Source: JALEVB01 sp022768265
GTDB taxonomy: Bacteria; Bacillota_I; Bacilli_A; Erysipelotrichales; Erysipelotrichaceae
Assembly (NCBI GenBank): GCA_034168985.1
Contig: JAXFJE010000018.1
Coordinates: 1-50,194 of the forward strand
Reading direction: 5' to 3'
DNA: 50,194 bases
In this document: piece by piece, positions 41,500 through 50,091 of the stretch
Position numbering within the stretch: position 1 is the stretch's first letter
Layout: the number at the start of each line of letters is the position of its first letter
Notes under the pieces: model-generated
What the model was told of the DNA's origin: nothing
The model's database searches: none
What the model saw: only the letters and a program-made list of their open reading frames with translations
Made by a program: the position numbers and the translations under genes

Positions 41500-43362
41500 T
41501 CACCTCGTCAATAAAGCATTTATCCTTGTAAATAAAGTATTTAGATCGATCTTTTGTTCTTTGCGCAATAAGCTATTGGCTCCAAAACCAACATAATTAT
41601 CCGCTATGCCTATTCGTTCGATATCCATATCTAGATGATTATCACAGGCATATTCTAAGATTGCGCTGCTTAAGCCACCTGCAAGCATATCGGTTTCATA
41701 GATCAGTATTTTTTTCTTTTCTTGGGCCAATTCCTTTAACATCGCTTCATCTAAAGGTTTGAAGAAACGACAATTGACCACCATGACCTTTAGTTGATTT
41801 ACTCCAACTTTATGAGCTATCTTATCGACATCATCGCCATAGGTTAAAACGATGATCTCATGATCATTAATATTACCATGTTTGGTCCAAGTTCCTATCG
41901 TAATTTTGTGCATGGTAGTTGGTTCATAGTTGATCGATCCTCTTGGATAACGTATAGCGAAAGGATGATCATTATGGAAAGCGGTATATAATAAATCTGA
42001 AGCTTCTTGGGCATCTTTTGGCTGAGAAAGGATGATATTTGGTAAAGGCCGCAAAATACCGATATCAAATACGCCATGATGGGTATCACCATCATTTCCA
42101 ACCAAGCCCGCACGATCGATACCAATAACTACCGGAAGATCCATCCGGCAAATATCATGATTGATCTGATCGTAACAACGTTGCAAAAAGCTAGAGTAAA
42201 TTGCTAAAAACGGACGTTTGCCACTTAAGGCTAAGCTAGCAGCAAATGTAGCTGCATGTTCTTCAGCAATACCACAATCAAAACTTCTAAAAGGATATTT
42301 AGCAAAGAACTTTTCTAATTTGCTCCCAGCGATCATAGCTGGGGTCAAACATAGGATATTTTCATCTTGATCAGCTAGACGTAAAACATCATCAGCAATG
42401 ATAGCCGACCACGATTTACAATTAGCAGGCGTGCTATTTAAAAAACGTCCTGTAGCGGGATTAAATGGTCCAATACCATGCCATACACCATCGATATCAT
42501 CTTCACATGGTAAATAACCTTTTCCTTTTTTGGTCATGACATGGACAACGATCGGTCCATCATGTTTCTTGGCCGTTTCTAAAGCTGGGATCAGCTCCTT
42601 AAGATTATGACCATTTATAGGTCCTAGATATTCGATATCAAACTGTTTAAAGATTCCAAAATCAATGACCGATTCTTTGAAATGATCCTTAAAATTTGTT
42701 AGACCAGATAAGACCACCTTACCAACATCATTACGTGATAAGGAACGTTTCATATTCTCTTTGATCTGATTATAGCTTTTATCACTACGCAAATGGGTAA
42801 AGCTGCGTGATAATGCCCCAACATTTTGGCTGATCGACATATTGTTATCATTAAAGATGATGACACAGCGGCGCTTTTCTTCGCCTATTTCATTTAAAGC
42901 TTCCAAGCTCATCCCACTGCTCAAAGCTCCATCACCAATAACTGGAACCACACAAAAATCTTTTCCATCAAGATCACGAGCAATGCACATTCCTAAAGCA
43001 GCGCTCAATGAGGTTGAACTATGGCCAGCTTCCCAAACATCATGAACGCTTTCGCTTCTTTTTTGGAAACCACTTAAGCCTTGATATTGACGTAATTTAT
43101 CAAATTGCGCAGCACGACCCGTTAAGATCTTGTGGACATAGCTTTGATGTCCCACATCAAAAAAGATCTTATCCTTCGGGGAATCAAAGACCCGATGCAA
43201 GGCGATGGTCAACTCAACGACCCCTAAATTACTAGCTAAATGTCCACCTGTCTTACTGATGCTATCGATCAAAAAGCTTCGGATATCCAAAGCTAGATCA
43301 TTTAATTGCTGATAATTTAGATCTTTTAGAAATTTAGGATCATTGATTTCTTTAATGTTCAT
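41500..43362 (-). CDS. dxs: 1-deoxy-D-xylulose-5-phosphate synthase
   Basis: First enzyme of the MEP isoprenoid pathway: condenses pyruvate and glyceraldehyde 3-phosphate with thiamine diphosphate. 620 residues. GGHLASNLG near the N-terminus with H41, the ThDP motif GDG (143-145) through NDN (171-173), and the pyrimidine-binding and C-terminal transketolase domains with EEHAATFAA. Follows ispA by 11 bases, so precursor and prenyl synthesis are encoded together. Confidence 0.97.
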   Translation of the reverse strand: MNIKEINDPKFLKDLNYQQLNDLALDIRSFLIDSISKTGGHLASNLGVVELTIALHRVFDSPKDKIFFDVGHQSYVHKILTGRAAQFDKLRQYQGLSGFQKRSESVHDVWEAGHSSTSLSAALGMCIARDLDGKDFCVVPVIGDGALSSGMSLEALNEIGEEKRRCVIIFNDNNMSISQNVGALSRSFTHLRSDKSYNQIKENMKRSLSRNDVGKVVLSGLTNFKDHFKESVIDFGIFKQFDIEYLGPINGHNLKELIPALETAKKHDGPIVVHVMTKKGKGYLPCEDDIDGVWHGIGPFNPATGRFLNSTPANCKSWSAIIADDVLRLADQDENILCLTPAMIAGSKLEKFFAKYPFRSFDCGIAEEHAATFAASLALSGKRPFLAIYSSFLQRCYDQINHDICRMDLPVVIGIDRAGLVGNDGDTHHGVFDIGILRPLPNIILSQPKDAQEASDLLYTAFHNDHPFAIRYPRGSINYEPTTMHKITIGTWTKHGNINDHEIIVLTYGDDVDKIAHKVGVNQLKVMVVNCRFFKPLDEAMLKELAQEKKKILIYETDMLAGGLSSAILEYACDNHLDMDIERIGIADNYVGFGANSLLRKEQKIDLNTLFTRINALLTR

Positions 43363-43373
43363 GCTATTGCCTC

Positions 43374-44210
43374 CTAATTGGTGCGTACCTTTAATTTATC
43401 GATAATTTGTCTTAATTGTGTTGGATCGAAATCTGTGATTTGCTCCATACGTTTGCTTGCTTGTTCATATAGATTATCCATCATTTCCTTAGCATTTTCA
43501 ATTGACATCAAACGACAAATGTTTTGCTTATTGTTTTCTAGATCGCTATTGCTTTTACCTAGCGTTGCACTATCGCTTGTAACATCTAAGATATCATCTT
43601 GGACCTGGAAGGCCAAACCTAATAATAGACCGATCTCATGCCAAAGTTGCGCATCCTCATAACGCTGGGCCACATAAGCCCCCATGATCAAAGGACAAGC
43701 TAACAAACAACCTGTTTTGTTAAAATGGATTTTTTTGATCAAAGCTAGATCTAAAGCTAGATTTTCTGCTTGGATATCTAATTCTTGGCCATAGATCATA
43801 CCAGCAGCTCCCGCATATTGCGCTAGCGCTCTAGTACAATAGCTATTTATCTTGTAGCTATCAGTGGCATTGGCAGTTAGATAGAATGCTTGGGTCAATA
43901 AAGCATCTCCTGCTAAGATCGCAGTTGCTTCATCATAAGCAATATGACAAGTAGCACGACCACGGCGCAACTCATCATTATCCATTGCAGGCAGATCATC
44001 ATGGATCAAAGAATAGGTATGAACCATCTCGATCGCACATGCTAATTTATCGGCATCTTGTTGGTCATGCCCATATCCTGCTACCACGGCATAAAGTAAT
44101 TTAGGACGTACTCTTTTACCTTTGCCATTTAAAGCATATATTGCAGCTTCCTTGACCATTGAGGCAGGAAGATTGTTCATATTTTGAATTAGTAAATCTT
44201 CAAATTTCAT
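43374..44210 (-). CDS. ispA: Short-chain polyprenyl (farnesyl) diphosphate synthase
   Basis: Head-to-tail prenyl transferase making geranyl and farnesyl diphosphate. First aspartate-rich motif D71DLPAMD77 and second DDILD (205-209) bind Mg. 278 residues. The position two before the first motif region is small, which fits a short product but does not prove it. Overlaps xseB by 4 bases. Confidence 0.93.
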   Translation of the reverse strand: MKFEDLLIQNMNNLPASMVKEAAIYALNGKGKRVRPKLLYAVVAGYGHDQQDADKLACAIEMVHTYSLIHDDLPAMDNDELRRGRATCHIAYDEATAILAGDALLTQAFYLTANATDSYKINSYCTRALAQYAGAAGMIYGQELDIQAENLALDLALIKKIHFNKTGCLLACPLIMGAYVAQRYEDAQLWHEIGLLLGLAFQVQDDILDVTSDSATLGKSNSDLENNKQNICRLMSIENAKEMMDNLYEQASKRMEQITDFDPTQLRQIIDKLKVRTN

Positions 44211-44407
44211 TCGTTGTCCTCCTTATCAGCAAGTTCTTGGATCTTTAGCTCAAAAACCTTTAGTTGCTTTTCACAATCACTTGCTAATTTTAAGCCTTCT
44301 TCAAAAACTTCTAAGGTTTGATCTAAAGACAGTTCATTTTTTTCTAATAGATTGACAATTTCATCTAAGCGTTTCATCGCTTGTTCAAATGTTGGTTTAT
44401 CACTCAT
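44207..44407 (-). CDS. xseB: Exodeoxyribonuclease VII small subunit
   Basis: 66-residue helical hairpin typical of XseB, with FEQAMKRLDEIVNLLE and LSLDQTLEVFEEGLKL. Several copies wrap around one XseA to form ExoVII, which degrades single-stranded DNA from both ends. Overlaps xseA by 8 bases and ispA by 4. Confidence 0.95.
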   Translation of the reverse strand: MSDKPTFEQAMKRLDEIVNLLEKNELSLDQTLEVFEEGLKLASDCEKQLKVFELKIQELADKEDNE

Positions 44408-45728
44408 TATTTTCTACCTTCTTTACTTGCGTATGAATTAGGCCATCACTAAATTTTAACGTTAACATTTCATCTTTTTGTACTTGTTTGCTACTTTTGA
44501 TCAATTCATCATCTTTATAAGCAAGATTATAGCCACGCTGCATGATCTTTAGCGGCGAATAAGCATCTAATAATTGGATATTATAAAGAAGCCGCTTTTT
44601 ATTTTGTTCTAATTGTCTTAGACTAGCTTGTTTCAAGCGTTGATCGCTCATTGCTAAGCGATGAGCATTAAATTGCCCGTGCTTTTGCGCAAGATAAATT
44701 AGATCTTGACGCTGTTTGAATAGCAGCTGATAATGCCAGTTAGTGACTTGATGAATCTTAAGGATCAAATTTTGCTTATAATATTGCAAACGACTAGTTT
44801 CCTGATGAGCCTTGTGAAGAGCCTTTTGCAGTTGCTGAGTACGATAATCAAGCAATAACGCATAGTTTTCGTATTGTTTTTGCACTAAGGTCTTCAATTG
44901 ATTTTGTATTTGTTCAAGCTGTACATTTACTTGATGGATATCTGGGGTCGCGATCGTGGCTGCAGCTGTTGGGGTAGCTCCTCTTACATCCGCTACATAA
45001 TCACAGATCGTCGTATCTGTTTCATGACCTACCCCGCTAACGATACAGGTTTTTAGATCATAGATGGTATGAGCTAGCTGCTCATCGTTAAACGCCCAAA
45101 GATCTTCGATGGATCCTCCGCCTCTAACCAATAATATGATGTCAAAATTCATCGCATCTAAGGCTTTTAAGGCTGTTATGATCTGACTTGCCGCCATTTC
45201 GCCTTGTACTAATACATGGCGCAGATATACTTCACAGATCGGCCAGCGTTTTTGGATCGTCGTTAATACATCTTGGGATGCTGCTGTATCTTTGCCAGTA
45301 ACTACCGCTATTCGCATAGGATAGGCAGGCAAAGCTTGCTTGTGGCTCGATGCAAATAGACCTTGCGCAGCTAATTTATTTTTTAGTTGTTCAAATTTTA
45401 AGTAAAGATCGCCAACACCATCTAATTTGATGGCATTAACATATAGCTGCATTTGCCCACTAGCACTAAAAAGGGAAACATTGCAACGTATTAAGACCTT
45501 ATCTCCATCTTTTGGCAAAAAACTAGCCTTATTTGCATATGTCGAAAACATGATGCAACTAAGCCTAGCCTGCTCATCTTTAAGAGTAAAATACCAATGA
45601 CCACTTTTATGATTCGTAAAATTACTGATCTCACCTTGGACGATGATATTCTTTAAATTCTGATCATTTTCAAGGCGTGACTTTAAGTAGTTAGCTAAGA
45701 CACTGACCTTGATCATCTTCATGCTCAT
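44400..45728 (-). CDS. xseA: Exodeoxyribonuclease VII large subunit
   Basis: Catalytic subunit of ExoVII, 442 residues. N-terminal OB fold (about 1-100), catalytic region with VVTGKDTAASQD and the LVRGGGSIEDLWAFNDE block, then GHETDTTICDYVADVRGATPTAAA carried by the family, and a long C-terminal coiled coil that binds XseB. Overlaps nusB by 4 bases. Two Met codons at positions 1 and 3 are both possible starts. Confidence 0.95.
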   Translation of the reverse strand: MSMKMIKVSVLANYLKSRLENDQNLKNIIVQGEISNFTNHKSGHWYFTLKDEQARLSCIMFSTYANKASFLPKDGDKVLIRCNVSLFSASGQMQLYVNAIKLDGVGDLYLKFEQLKNKLAAQGLFASSHKQALPAYPMRIAVVTGKDTAASQDVLTTIQKRWPICEVYLRHVLVQGEMAASQIITALKALDAMNFDIILLVRGGGSIEDLWAFNDEQLAHTIYDLKTCIVSGVGHETDTTICDYVADVRGATPTAAATIATPDIHQVNVQLEQIQNQLKTLVQKQYENYALLLDYRTQQLQKALHKAHQETSRLQYYKQNLILKIHQVTNWHYQLLFKQRQDLIYLAQKHGQFNAHRLAMSDQRLKQASLRQLEQNKKRLLYNIQLLDAYSPLKIMQRGYNLAYKDDELIKSSKQVQKDEMLTLKFSDGLIHTQVKKVENNE

Positions 45729-46102
45729 AGTTTTTCTAAGACACCATTGATTAGCTTATAAGCTTGATCATCACAATATTTTTTCGCTAAGATGACCGCT
45801 TCATCAATGATGATCGCCATTTGATTCAACTTAAGATCAAACTCTGTACAACCGATCAATAAAATTGCTTGTTCAAGATAACCTAAGCGATCAAAGCTCC
45901 ATCCATTTAAAACTTCATTGATATAGCCTTCATAGCGTTTTTTATTTTCAATAGAATTATATACTAAAGATTTAGCAAATTCACTTATTTCACTTTCTTT
46001 TACTAAAAAAATGTCTTCCAAACTCTCTTTCGCACTCTTATTTGTCAATAAGTTTTGGTAGACACAAATCATTGCTTTTTCTCTTTCGTTATGTCGATTC
46101 AT
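45725..46102 (-). CDS. nusB: Transcription antitermination factor NusB
   Basis: RNA-binding factor that with NusE (S10) supports rRNA antitermination. 125 residues from ATG 46102, chosen because AAGGAG lies 6 bases upstream and the family start NRHNEREKAMICVYQ follows. A longer frame to 46183 would overlap the promoter. All-helical, with the C-terminal VILAKKYCDDQAYKLINGVLE block. First gene of the ten-gene minus-strand operon. Confidence 0.93.
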   Translation of the reverse strand: MNRHNEREKAMICVYQNLLTNKSAKESLEDIFLVKESEISEFAKSLVYNSIENKKRYEGYINEVLNGWSFDRLGYLEQAILLIGCTEFDLKLNQMAIIIDEAVILAKKYCDDQAYKLINGVLEKL

Positions 46103-46124
46103 ATTGGCTCCTTTTCTGTTGTAT

Positions 46125-46153
46125 ATTTTATCATAATTAGCTATAAATATAAA
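46125..46153 (-). promoter_or_regulatory. Promoter of the nusB-deoB operon
   Basis: Minus strand: -35 TTTATA (46148-46153), 17-base spacer, extended -10 TGATAAAAT (-10 at 46125-46130). Confidence 0.5.
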
Positions 46154-46160
46154 GTTTTCA

Positions 46161-46189
46161 TTGTAAAAAGACGCATTAAGCACTAGTAT
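46161..46189 (+). promoter_or_regulatory. Promoter of the DUF5662 gene
   Basis: -35 TTGTAA (46161-46166), 17-base spacer, -10 TAGTAT (46184-46189). Transcription would start at about 46196, the A of the start codon. Confidence 0.4.
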
Positions 46190-46195
46190 ATTAAT

Positions 46196-46729
46196 ATGAA
46201 AACTTATGAAAAATTATATCGTCATTTCGTGACCATTACCAGCCATAAATTAATGGTAACAAAATTATGTTTCAAGCTCCACCTTTACAAACAAGGCATC
46301 TTACATGATCTAAGCAAATATTCTTGGGTCGAATTTAGCGCCGGTGTTAAATATTACCAAGGTCATCGCTCTCCTATCGATGCTGAAAAAGCAGCAAAAG
46401 GCTATTCTTTAGGATGGCTGCATCATAAAGGCCGCAATAAGCACCATTGGGAGTATTGGACGGATAAAAATCGTGATGGGATCTATTGTCACAAGATTCC
46501 CTATAACTATGTCTTAGAAATGTGTTGTGATCGCGTAGCTGCTTGCAAGATCTATCAAAAACAAGCTTATACCCAAGCTAGTGCTTATGAATACTTTATC
46601 AATGGTACCGATCGCTTATACATGCATCCCCAATCTGCGAAATTATTAGAAACGATATTATTTATGATCAAAGAAAAAGGAGAAGATCAAACCTTCTCCT
46701 ACTTGGTTAATAACAAACTTGATTATTGA
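46196..46729 (+). CDS. DUF5662 family protein
   Basis: 177 residues. The pattern HKLMVTKLCFKLHLYKQG, then HDLSKYSWVEF, then WLHHKGRNKHHWEYW matches DUF5662, a Bacillota and phage family resembling HD-type metal proteins. The His/Asp-rich motifs suggest a metal site; no reaction is established. There is no ribosome binding site, and the predicted transcription start coincides with the ATG, so the mRNA may be leaderless. The 3' end overlaps guaB by 7 bases, tail to tail, and contains the guaB terminator. Confidence 0.82.
   Translation: MKTYEKLYRHFVTITSHKLMVTKLCFKLHLYKQGILHDLSKYSWVEFSAGVKYYQGHRSPIDAEKAAKGYSLGWLHHKGRNKHHWEYWTDKNRDGIYCHKIPYNYVLEMCCDRVAACKIYQKQAYTQASAYEYFINGTDRLYMHPQSAKLLETILFMIKEKGEDQTFSYLVNNKLDY
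46674..46700 (-). terminator. guaB terminator inside the DUF5662 gene
   Basis: AGGAGAAG (46678-46685) / CTTCTCCT (46693-46700), a perfect 8-bp stem with a 7-base loop. On the minus strand it is followed by TTTTTC. It lies wholly within the coding end of the convergent gene. Confidence 0.7.
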
Positions 46730-48228
46730 CCATCTTTGGTCTTTTCTTTTACGATGACATCGTGAGCGCCACCTTCAACGATCGATGTAGCACTTACCAA
46801 GGTCAAGCGAGCTTTTTGTTGCAATTCCTTGATGGATAATGCTCCACAGTTACACATCGTTGATTTAACTTTAGCTAAGGTCGTTTGAACATTTTCTTTC
46901 AAATAACCTGCATAAGGAACATAAGAATCAACGCCTTCTTCAAAGCTAAGCTTTTGAGCTCCACCTAGATCATAACGTTGCCAGTTACGAGCACGGTTGC
47001 TTCCTTCGCCCCAATATTCTTTGACAAATGTACCATTGATCATAAGCTTATTGGTTGGTGATTCTTCAAAACGTGAGAAGTAACGACCCAACATTACAAA
47101 GTCAGCACCCATGGCTAATGCTAGGGTAATGTGATAGTCATACACGATACCACCATCAGAACAAATTGGAATATAGATACCTGTTTCTTCATAGTATTCA
47201 TCACGAGCTTTGGCAACATCAATTACAGCTGTTGCTTGTCCGCGACCAATCCCCTTGGTTTCACGCGTAATACAGATCGATCCGCCACCGATACCGATCT
47301 TGATAAAGTCAGCTCCTGCTTCTGCTAAGAATCTAAAACCATCACGATCAACAACGTTGCCAGCTCCTACCTTAACGCTGTTACCATAGTGCTCTCTGAT
47401 CCAAGCAATCGTATCTTTTTGGAATTGAGAAAAACCTTCCGATGAGTCGATACATAATACATCAACTCCTGCTTCAACTAAGGCTGGAACACGTTGAGCA
47501 TAGTCACGCGTATTGATACCAGCTCCAACGATATAGCTCTTATTGCTATCTAATAATTCATTAGGATTATCTTTATGGCTGTCATAATCTTTTCTAAATA
47601 CCAAGTAACATAGATTTTGATCCTTATCGACAACTGGTAAGGTATTTAGCTTATGATCCCAGATCAAATCATTGCATACGCTTAGTGAATCAGTATCTTT
47701 AGCATAAATGATCTTATCGAATGGTGTCATAAAATCTTTTACCGGCGTATTAAGATCCATTCTTGAAACACGATAGTCACGACTGGTAACTAGTCCTAAT
47801 AATTTTGAGTTTGGTTTGCCATCAACAGTAACCGGCATCGTTGAATGTCCGGTCTTAGCTAAAAGATCTAAAACATCTTTTAAGGTGTTATCTGGCGTTA
47901 AGTTAGAATCACTTACAACAAAGCCAGCTTTATAGCTTTTAACTCTATTGACCATCTTTGCTTGTGATTCCACAGATTGTGATCCATAAATAAAAGCTAC
48001 CCCACCTTCTTTAGCTAAGGCTACCCCCATTCTTTCACCACTAACAGATTGCATGATCGCACTAACCATCGGGATATTTAAAGATAAAGCTGGTTCTTCA
48101 CCTTTCTTAAATTTAACCAATGGGGTTTTTAGTGAAACTTTTGCTGGTACACAAGATGCATCACTGTATCCTGGAACTAAAAGATATTCACTAAAAGTGT
48201 GACTTGCGTGTTCATAATAATAAGCCAT
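46723..48228 (-). CDS. guaB: IMP dehydrogenase, Tritrichomonas-like type
   Basis: Oxidises IMP to XMP with NAD, the committed step of GMP synthesis. 501 residues: TIM barrel interrupted by a CBS-pair region (about 105-225). The catalytic loop reads GIGGGSICITRE with C319, and the flap has R418-Y419 in NWQRYDLGG. These are the same residue numbers as in the well-studied Tritrichomonas foetus enzyme, and long stretches around both motifs match that enzyme as I remember it, whereas typical bacterial GuaB has GPGSICTTR. Own promoter, no purine riboswitch. An AAGGAG ribosome binding site lies upstream. Confidence 0.95.
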   Translation of the reverse strand: MAYYYEHASHTFSEYLLVPGYSDASCVPAKVSLKTPLVKFKKGEEPALSLNIPMVSAIMQSVSGERMGVALAKEGGVAFIYGSQSVESQAKMVNRVKSYKAGFVVSDSNLTPDNTLKDVLDLLAKTGHSTMPVTVDGKPNSKLLGLVTSRDYRVSRMDLNTPVKDFMTPFDKIIYAKDTDSLSVCNDLIWDHKLNTLPVVDKDQNLCYLVFRKDYDSHKDNPNELLDSNKSYIVGAGINTRDYAQRVPALVEAGVDVLCIDSSEGFSQFQKDTIAWIREHYGNSVKVGAGNVVDRDGFRFLAEAGADFIKIGIGGGSICITRETKGIGRGQATAVIDVAKARDEYYEETGIYIPICSDGGIVYDYHITLALAMGADFVMLGRYFSRFEESPTNKLMINGTFVKEYWGEGSNRARNWQRYDLGGAQKLSFEEGVDSYVPYAGYLKENVQTTLAKVKSTMCNCGALSIKELQQKARLTLVSATSIVEGGAHDVIVKEKTKDGQ

Positions 48229-48261
48229 GTTTGTTTTTTCTCCTTCTTTTTAATTTATTAG

Positions 48262-48290
48262 ATTATAGTGCAAAATAACTTTAAAGTAAA
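48262..48290 (-). promoter_or_regulatory. guaB promoter
   Basis: Minus strand: -35 TTTACT (48285-48290), 17-base spacer, consensus -10 TATAAT (48262-48267). No riboswitch fits the short leader. Confidence 0.65.
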
Positions 48291-48305
48291 GCATTTTCGT
48301 GATAC

Positions 48306-48311
48306 TATAAT
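48306..48311 (+). promoter_or_regulatory. proS -10 box
   Basis: Consensus TATAAT, 19 bases before the proS ATG. The -35 area overlaps the guaB -35 on the other strand and is weak. There is no T-box leader, unlike trpS and alaS. Confidence 0.45.
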
Positions 48312-48329
48312 GGACGGAGGAAACAAGAA

Positions 48330-50021
48330 ATGAAACTAAAAAATAGTTTTTTTTATACCTTAAGAGAAAATGTCAAAGATGAAGACTCTATCAGTTCCAA
48401 TCTTTTGGTTAGAGCTGGGATGATCAAAAAATCATCTGCAGGGGTATATATGTTATTGCCTTTAGGCTATAAAGTAATAGAAAATATCGAAAAGATCATC
48501 AAGGAAGAAATGGACAATGCACAATCACAGCAATTACAAATGCCTGCTTTGATCGCTGAAGATGTCTATATTCAAAGTGGACGCCGCGCAAACTTTGGTA
48601 ATTCGATGTTTAGCTTAAAAGACCGTTTTAACAAACCATTTGTTTTAGGGCCTACCCATGAAGAATTATTTGCGATGGCAGCCGCTATGAAGATTAGATC
48701 TTATAAAGATATGCCTTTTTCCCTATACCAGATCCAAACTAAGTTCCGTGATGAACCACGTCCACGCTATGGTTTGATCCGCGTACGTGAATTCATGATG
48801 AAAGATGCCTATACCTTTGATGTTGATGAAAAAGGTTTAGATGAAGCATACAAGAAACAATTCAACGCTTATGTTAATATCTTTAACCGTCTTCAGTTAG
48901 ATTATCGTATCGTTAAAGCTGATACCGGGGTTATGGGTGGTTTATTAAGCGAAGAATTCCAGGCTGTAAGTGCTATTGGCGAAGATATCTTGGTCCTATG
49001 TGATTCTTGTGATTACGCTTCAAACATCGAAGTATCAAAATGTATCAATCCAAAAGTTGCATTAGAAGAACCTAAAGAATTAACATTGGTCGAAACACCT
49101 AACGCTAAAACCATCGAAGAAGTTACGGATTTCTTAAAACAAGATGCTGATCGTTTTGTTAAGACCTTGATCTACCTTGTCGATGGTACACCATACGCTA
49201 TCATGGTCAGAGGAAATCGTGAAGTAAATGAAACAAAGGTTCGCAAATTGTTGCAAGCTAATGAAGTAGAATTGGCACCAGCTAATATCGTTGAAGAAGT
49301 TACCGGTGCTATCGTCGGTTTTGCTGGTCCTATCGGCATCAAATGCAAGATCATCATGGATGAAGAAGTCAGCATGATGTCTAACTTTGTAGCTGGCGCT
49401 AACAAGACCAACTATCACTATATCAACGTTAATCAAAAAGATTTTAATGCTGATCATATTGCAGATATTCGCCAAATCCAAGAAAACGATATCTGTCCAA
49501 TTTGCGGTGGTAAGATCCACTTCAAACAAGGTATCGAAGTTGGTAATACCTTTAAGCTAGGTACAAAATATTCTAAAGCCTTGAACTTAGAATATCTAGA
49601 TGCTAATAACAAATTAAATCCTGTATGGATGGGTAGCTATGGTATTGGTCTTGGTAGATGTATGGCCGCTATCGCTGAACAATACAATGATGAAAATGGT
49701 CTAACCTGGCCACTAAGCGTAGCTCCATATAAATTAGCGATCGTTGTCATCTCAACTAAAGACGAGACCCAAATGCAACTAGCTAATGATATCTATGAAC
49801 ACTTTAATCAGCTAGGTGTTGATGTCATGTTAGATGATCGCGATGAAAGACCAGGTGTCAAATTCAAAGACATGGACTTGATCGGTATTCCATATCGTAT
49901 TACGATCGGTAAAAAAGCTAGCGAAGGTATCGTAGAATTCAAGCCACGTAACCAAGAAACCAAAGAAGAATTAACTTTAAATGAGCTTTATCAAAAAATG
50001 GATGAAATCTTAAACAAATAA
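48330..50021 (+). CDS. proS: Prolyl-tRNA synthetase, bacterial type
   Basis: Class II synthetase charging tRNA-Pro. 563 residues: catalytic core with the motif 2 region FRDEPRPRYGLIRVREF, the inserted editing (INS) domain (about 225-400), and the C-terminal anticodon-binding domain with DDRDERPGVKFKDMDLIG. Inside the core, GGLLSEEFQA replaces the more usual GGSxSHEF, a variant I associate with part of the Bacillota. GGAGG ribosome binding site. Divergent from guaB; ends in a strong terminator. Confidence 0.96.
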   Translation: MKLKNSFFYTLRENVKDEDSISSNLLVRAGMIKKSSAGVYMLLPLGYKVIENIEKIIKEEMDNAQSQQLQMPALIAEDVYIQSGRRANFGNSMFSLKDRFNKPFVLGPTHEELFAMAAAMKIRSYKDMPFSLYQIQTKFRDEPRPRYGLIRVREFMMKDAYTFDVDEKGLDEAYKKQFNAYVNIFNRLQLDYRIVKADTGVMGGLLSEEFQAVSAIGEDILVLCDSCDYASNIEVSKCINPKVALEEPKELTLVETPNAKTIEEVTDFLKQDADRFVKTLIYLVDGTPYAIMVRGNREVNETKVRKLLQANEVELAPANIVEEVTGAIVGFAGPIGIKCKIIMDEEVSMMSNFVAGANKTNYHYINVNQKDFNADHIADIRQIQENDICPICGGKIHFKQGIEVGNTFKLGTKYSKALNLEYLDANNKLNPVWMGSYGIGLGRCMAAIAEQYNDENGLTWPLSVAPYKLAIVVISTKDETQMQLANDIYEHFNQLGVDVMLDDRDERPGVKFKDMDLIGIPYRITIGKKASEGIVEFKPRNQETKEELTLNELYQKMDEILNK

Positions 50022-50027
50022 AAATTT

Positions 50028-50059
50028 AGACCAAGCATGCAATGATGCTTGGTCTTTTT
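50028..50059 (+). terminator. proS terminator
   Basis: GACCAAGCAT (50029-50038) / ATGCTTGGTC (50045-50054), a perfect 10-bp stem with a 6-base loop and T5. Confidence 0.9.
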
Positions 50060-50063
50060 GTTT

Positions 50064-50091
50064 ACAAAAACCCCTAGATAGTCTAGGGGTT
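50064..50091 (-). terminator. Palindrome acting as a minus-strand terminator
   Basis: AACCCCTAGA (50069-50078) / TCTAGGGGTT (50082-50091), a perfect 10-bp stem with a 3-base loop. On the minus strand it is followed by TTT, giving GGTTTTTG. It would stop transcripts entering from a minus-strand gene to the right, or it may be part of an element end. Confidence 0.6.

Noticed and set aside
43008..43235. Antisense frames inside dxs, recN and ispA
   Set aside because: They are short, have no ribosome binding sites, and lie opposite fully conserved enzymes.
46103..46183. Longer nusB start
   Set aside because: It would cover the promoter and ribosome binding site. The start at 46102 has AAGGAG at the right distance.
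48229..48300. Purine riboswitch before guaB
   Set aside because: The leader between the promoter and the ATG is only about 30 bases and has no fitting stems.
2603..50021. Mycoplasma-type code with TGA as Trp
   Set aside because: Genes end at TGA in several tight overlaps (xerD/deoB, dinB/xerD) and Trp is encoded by TGG throughout the recognisable proteins.
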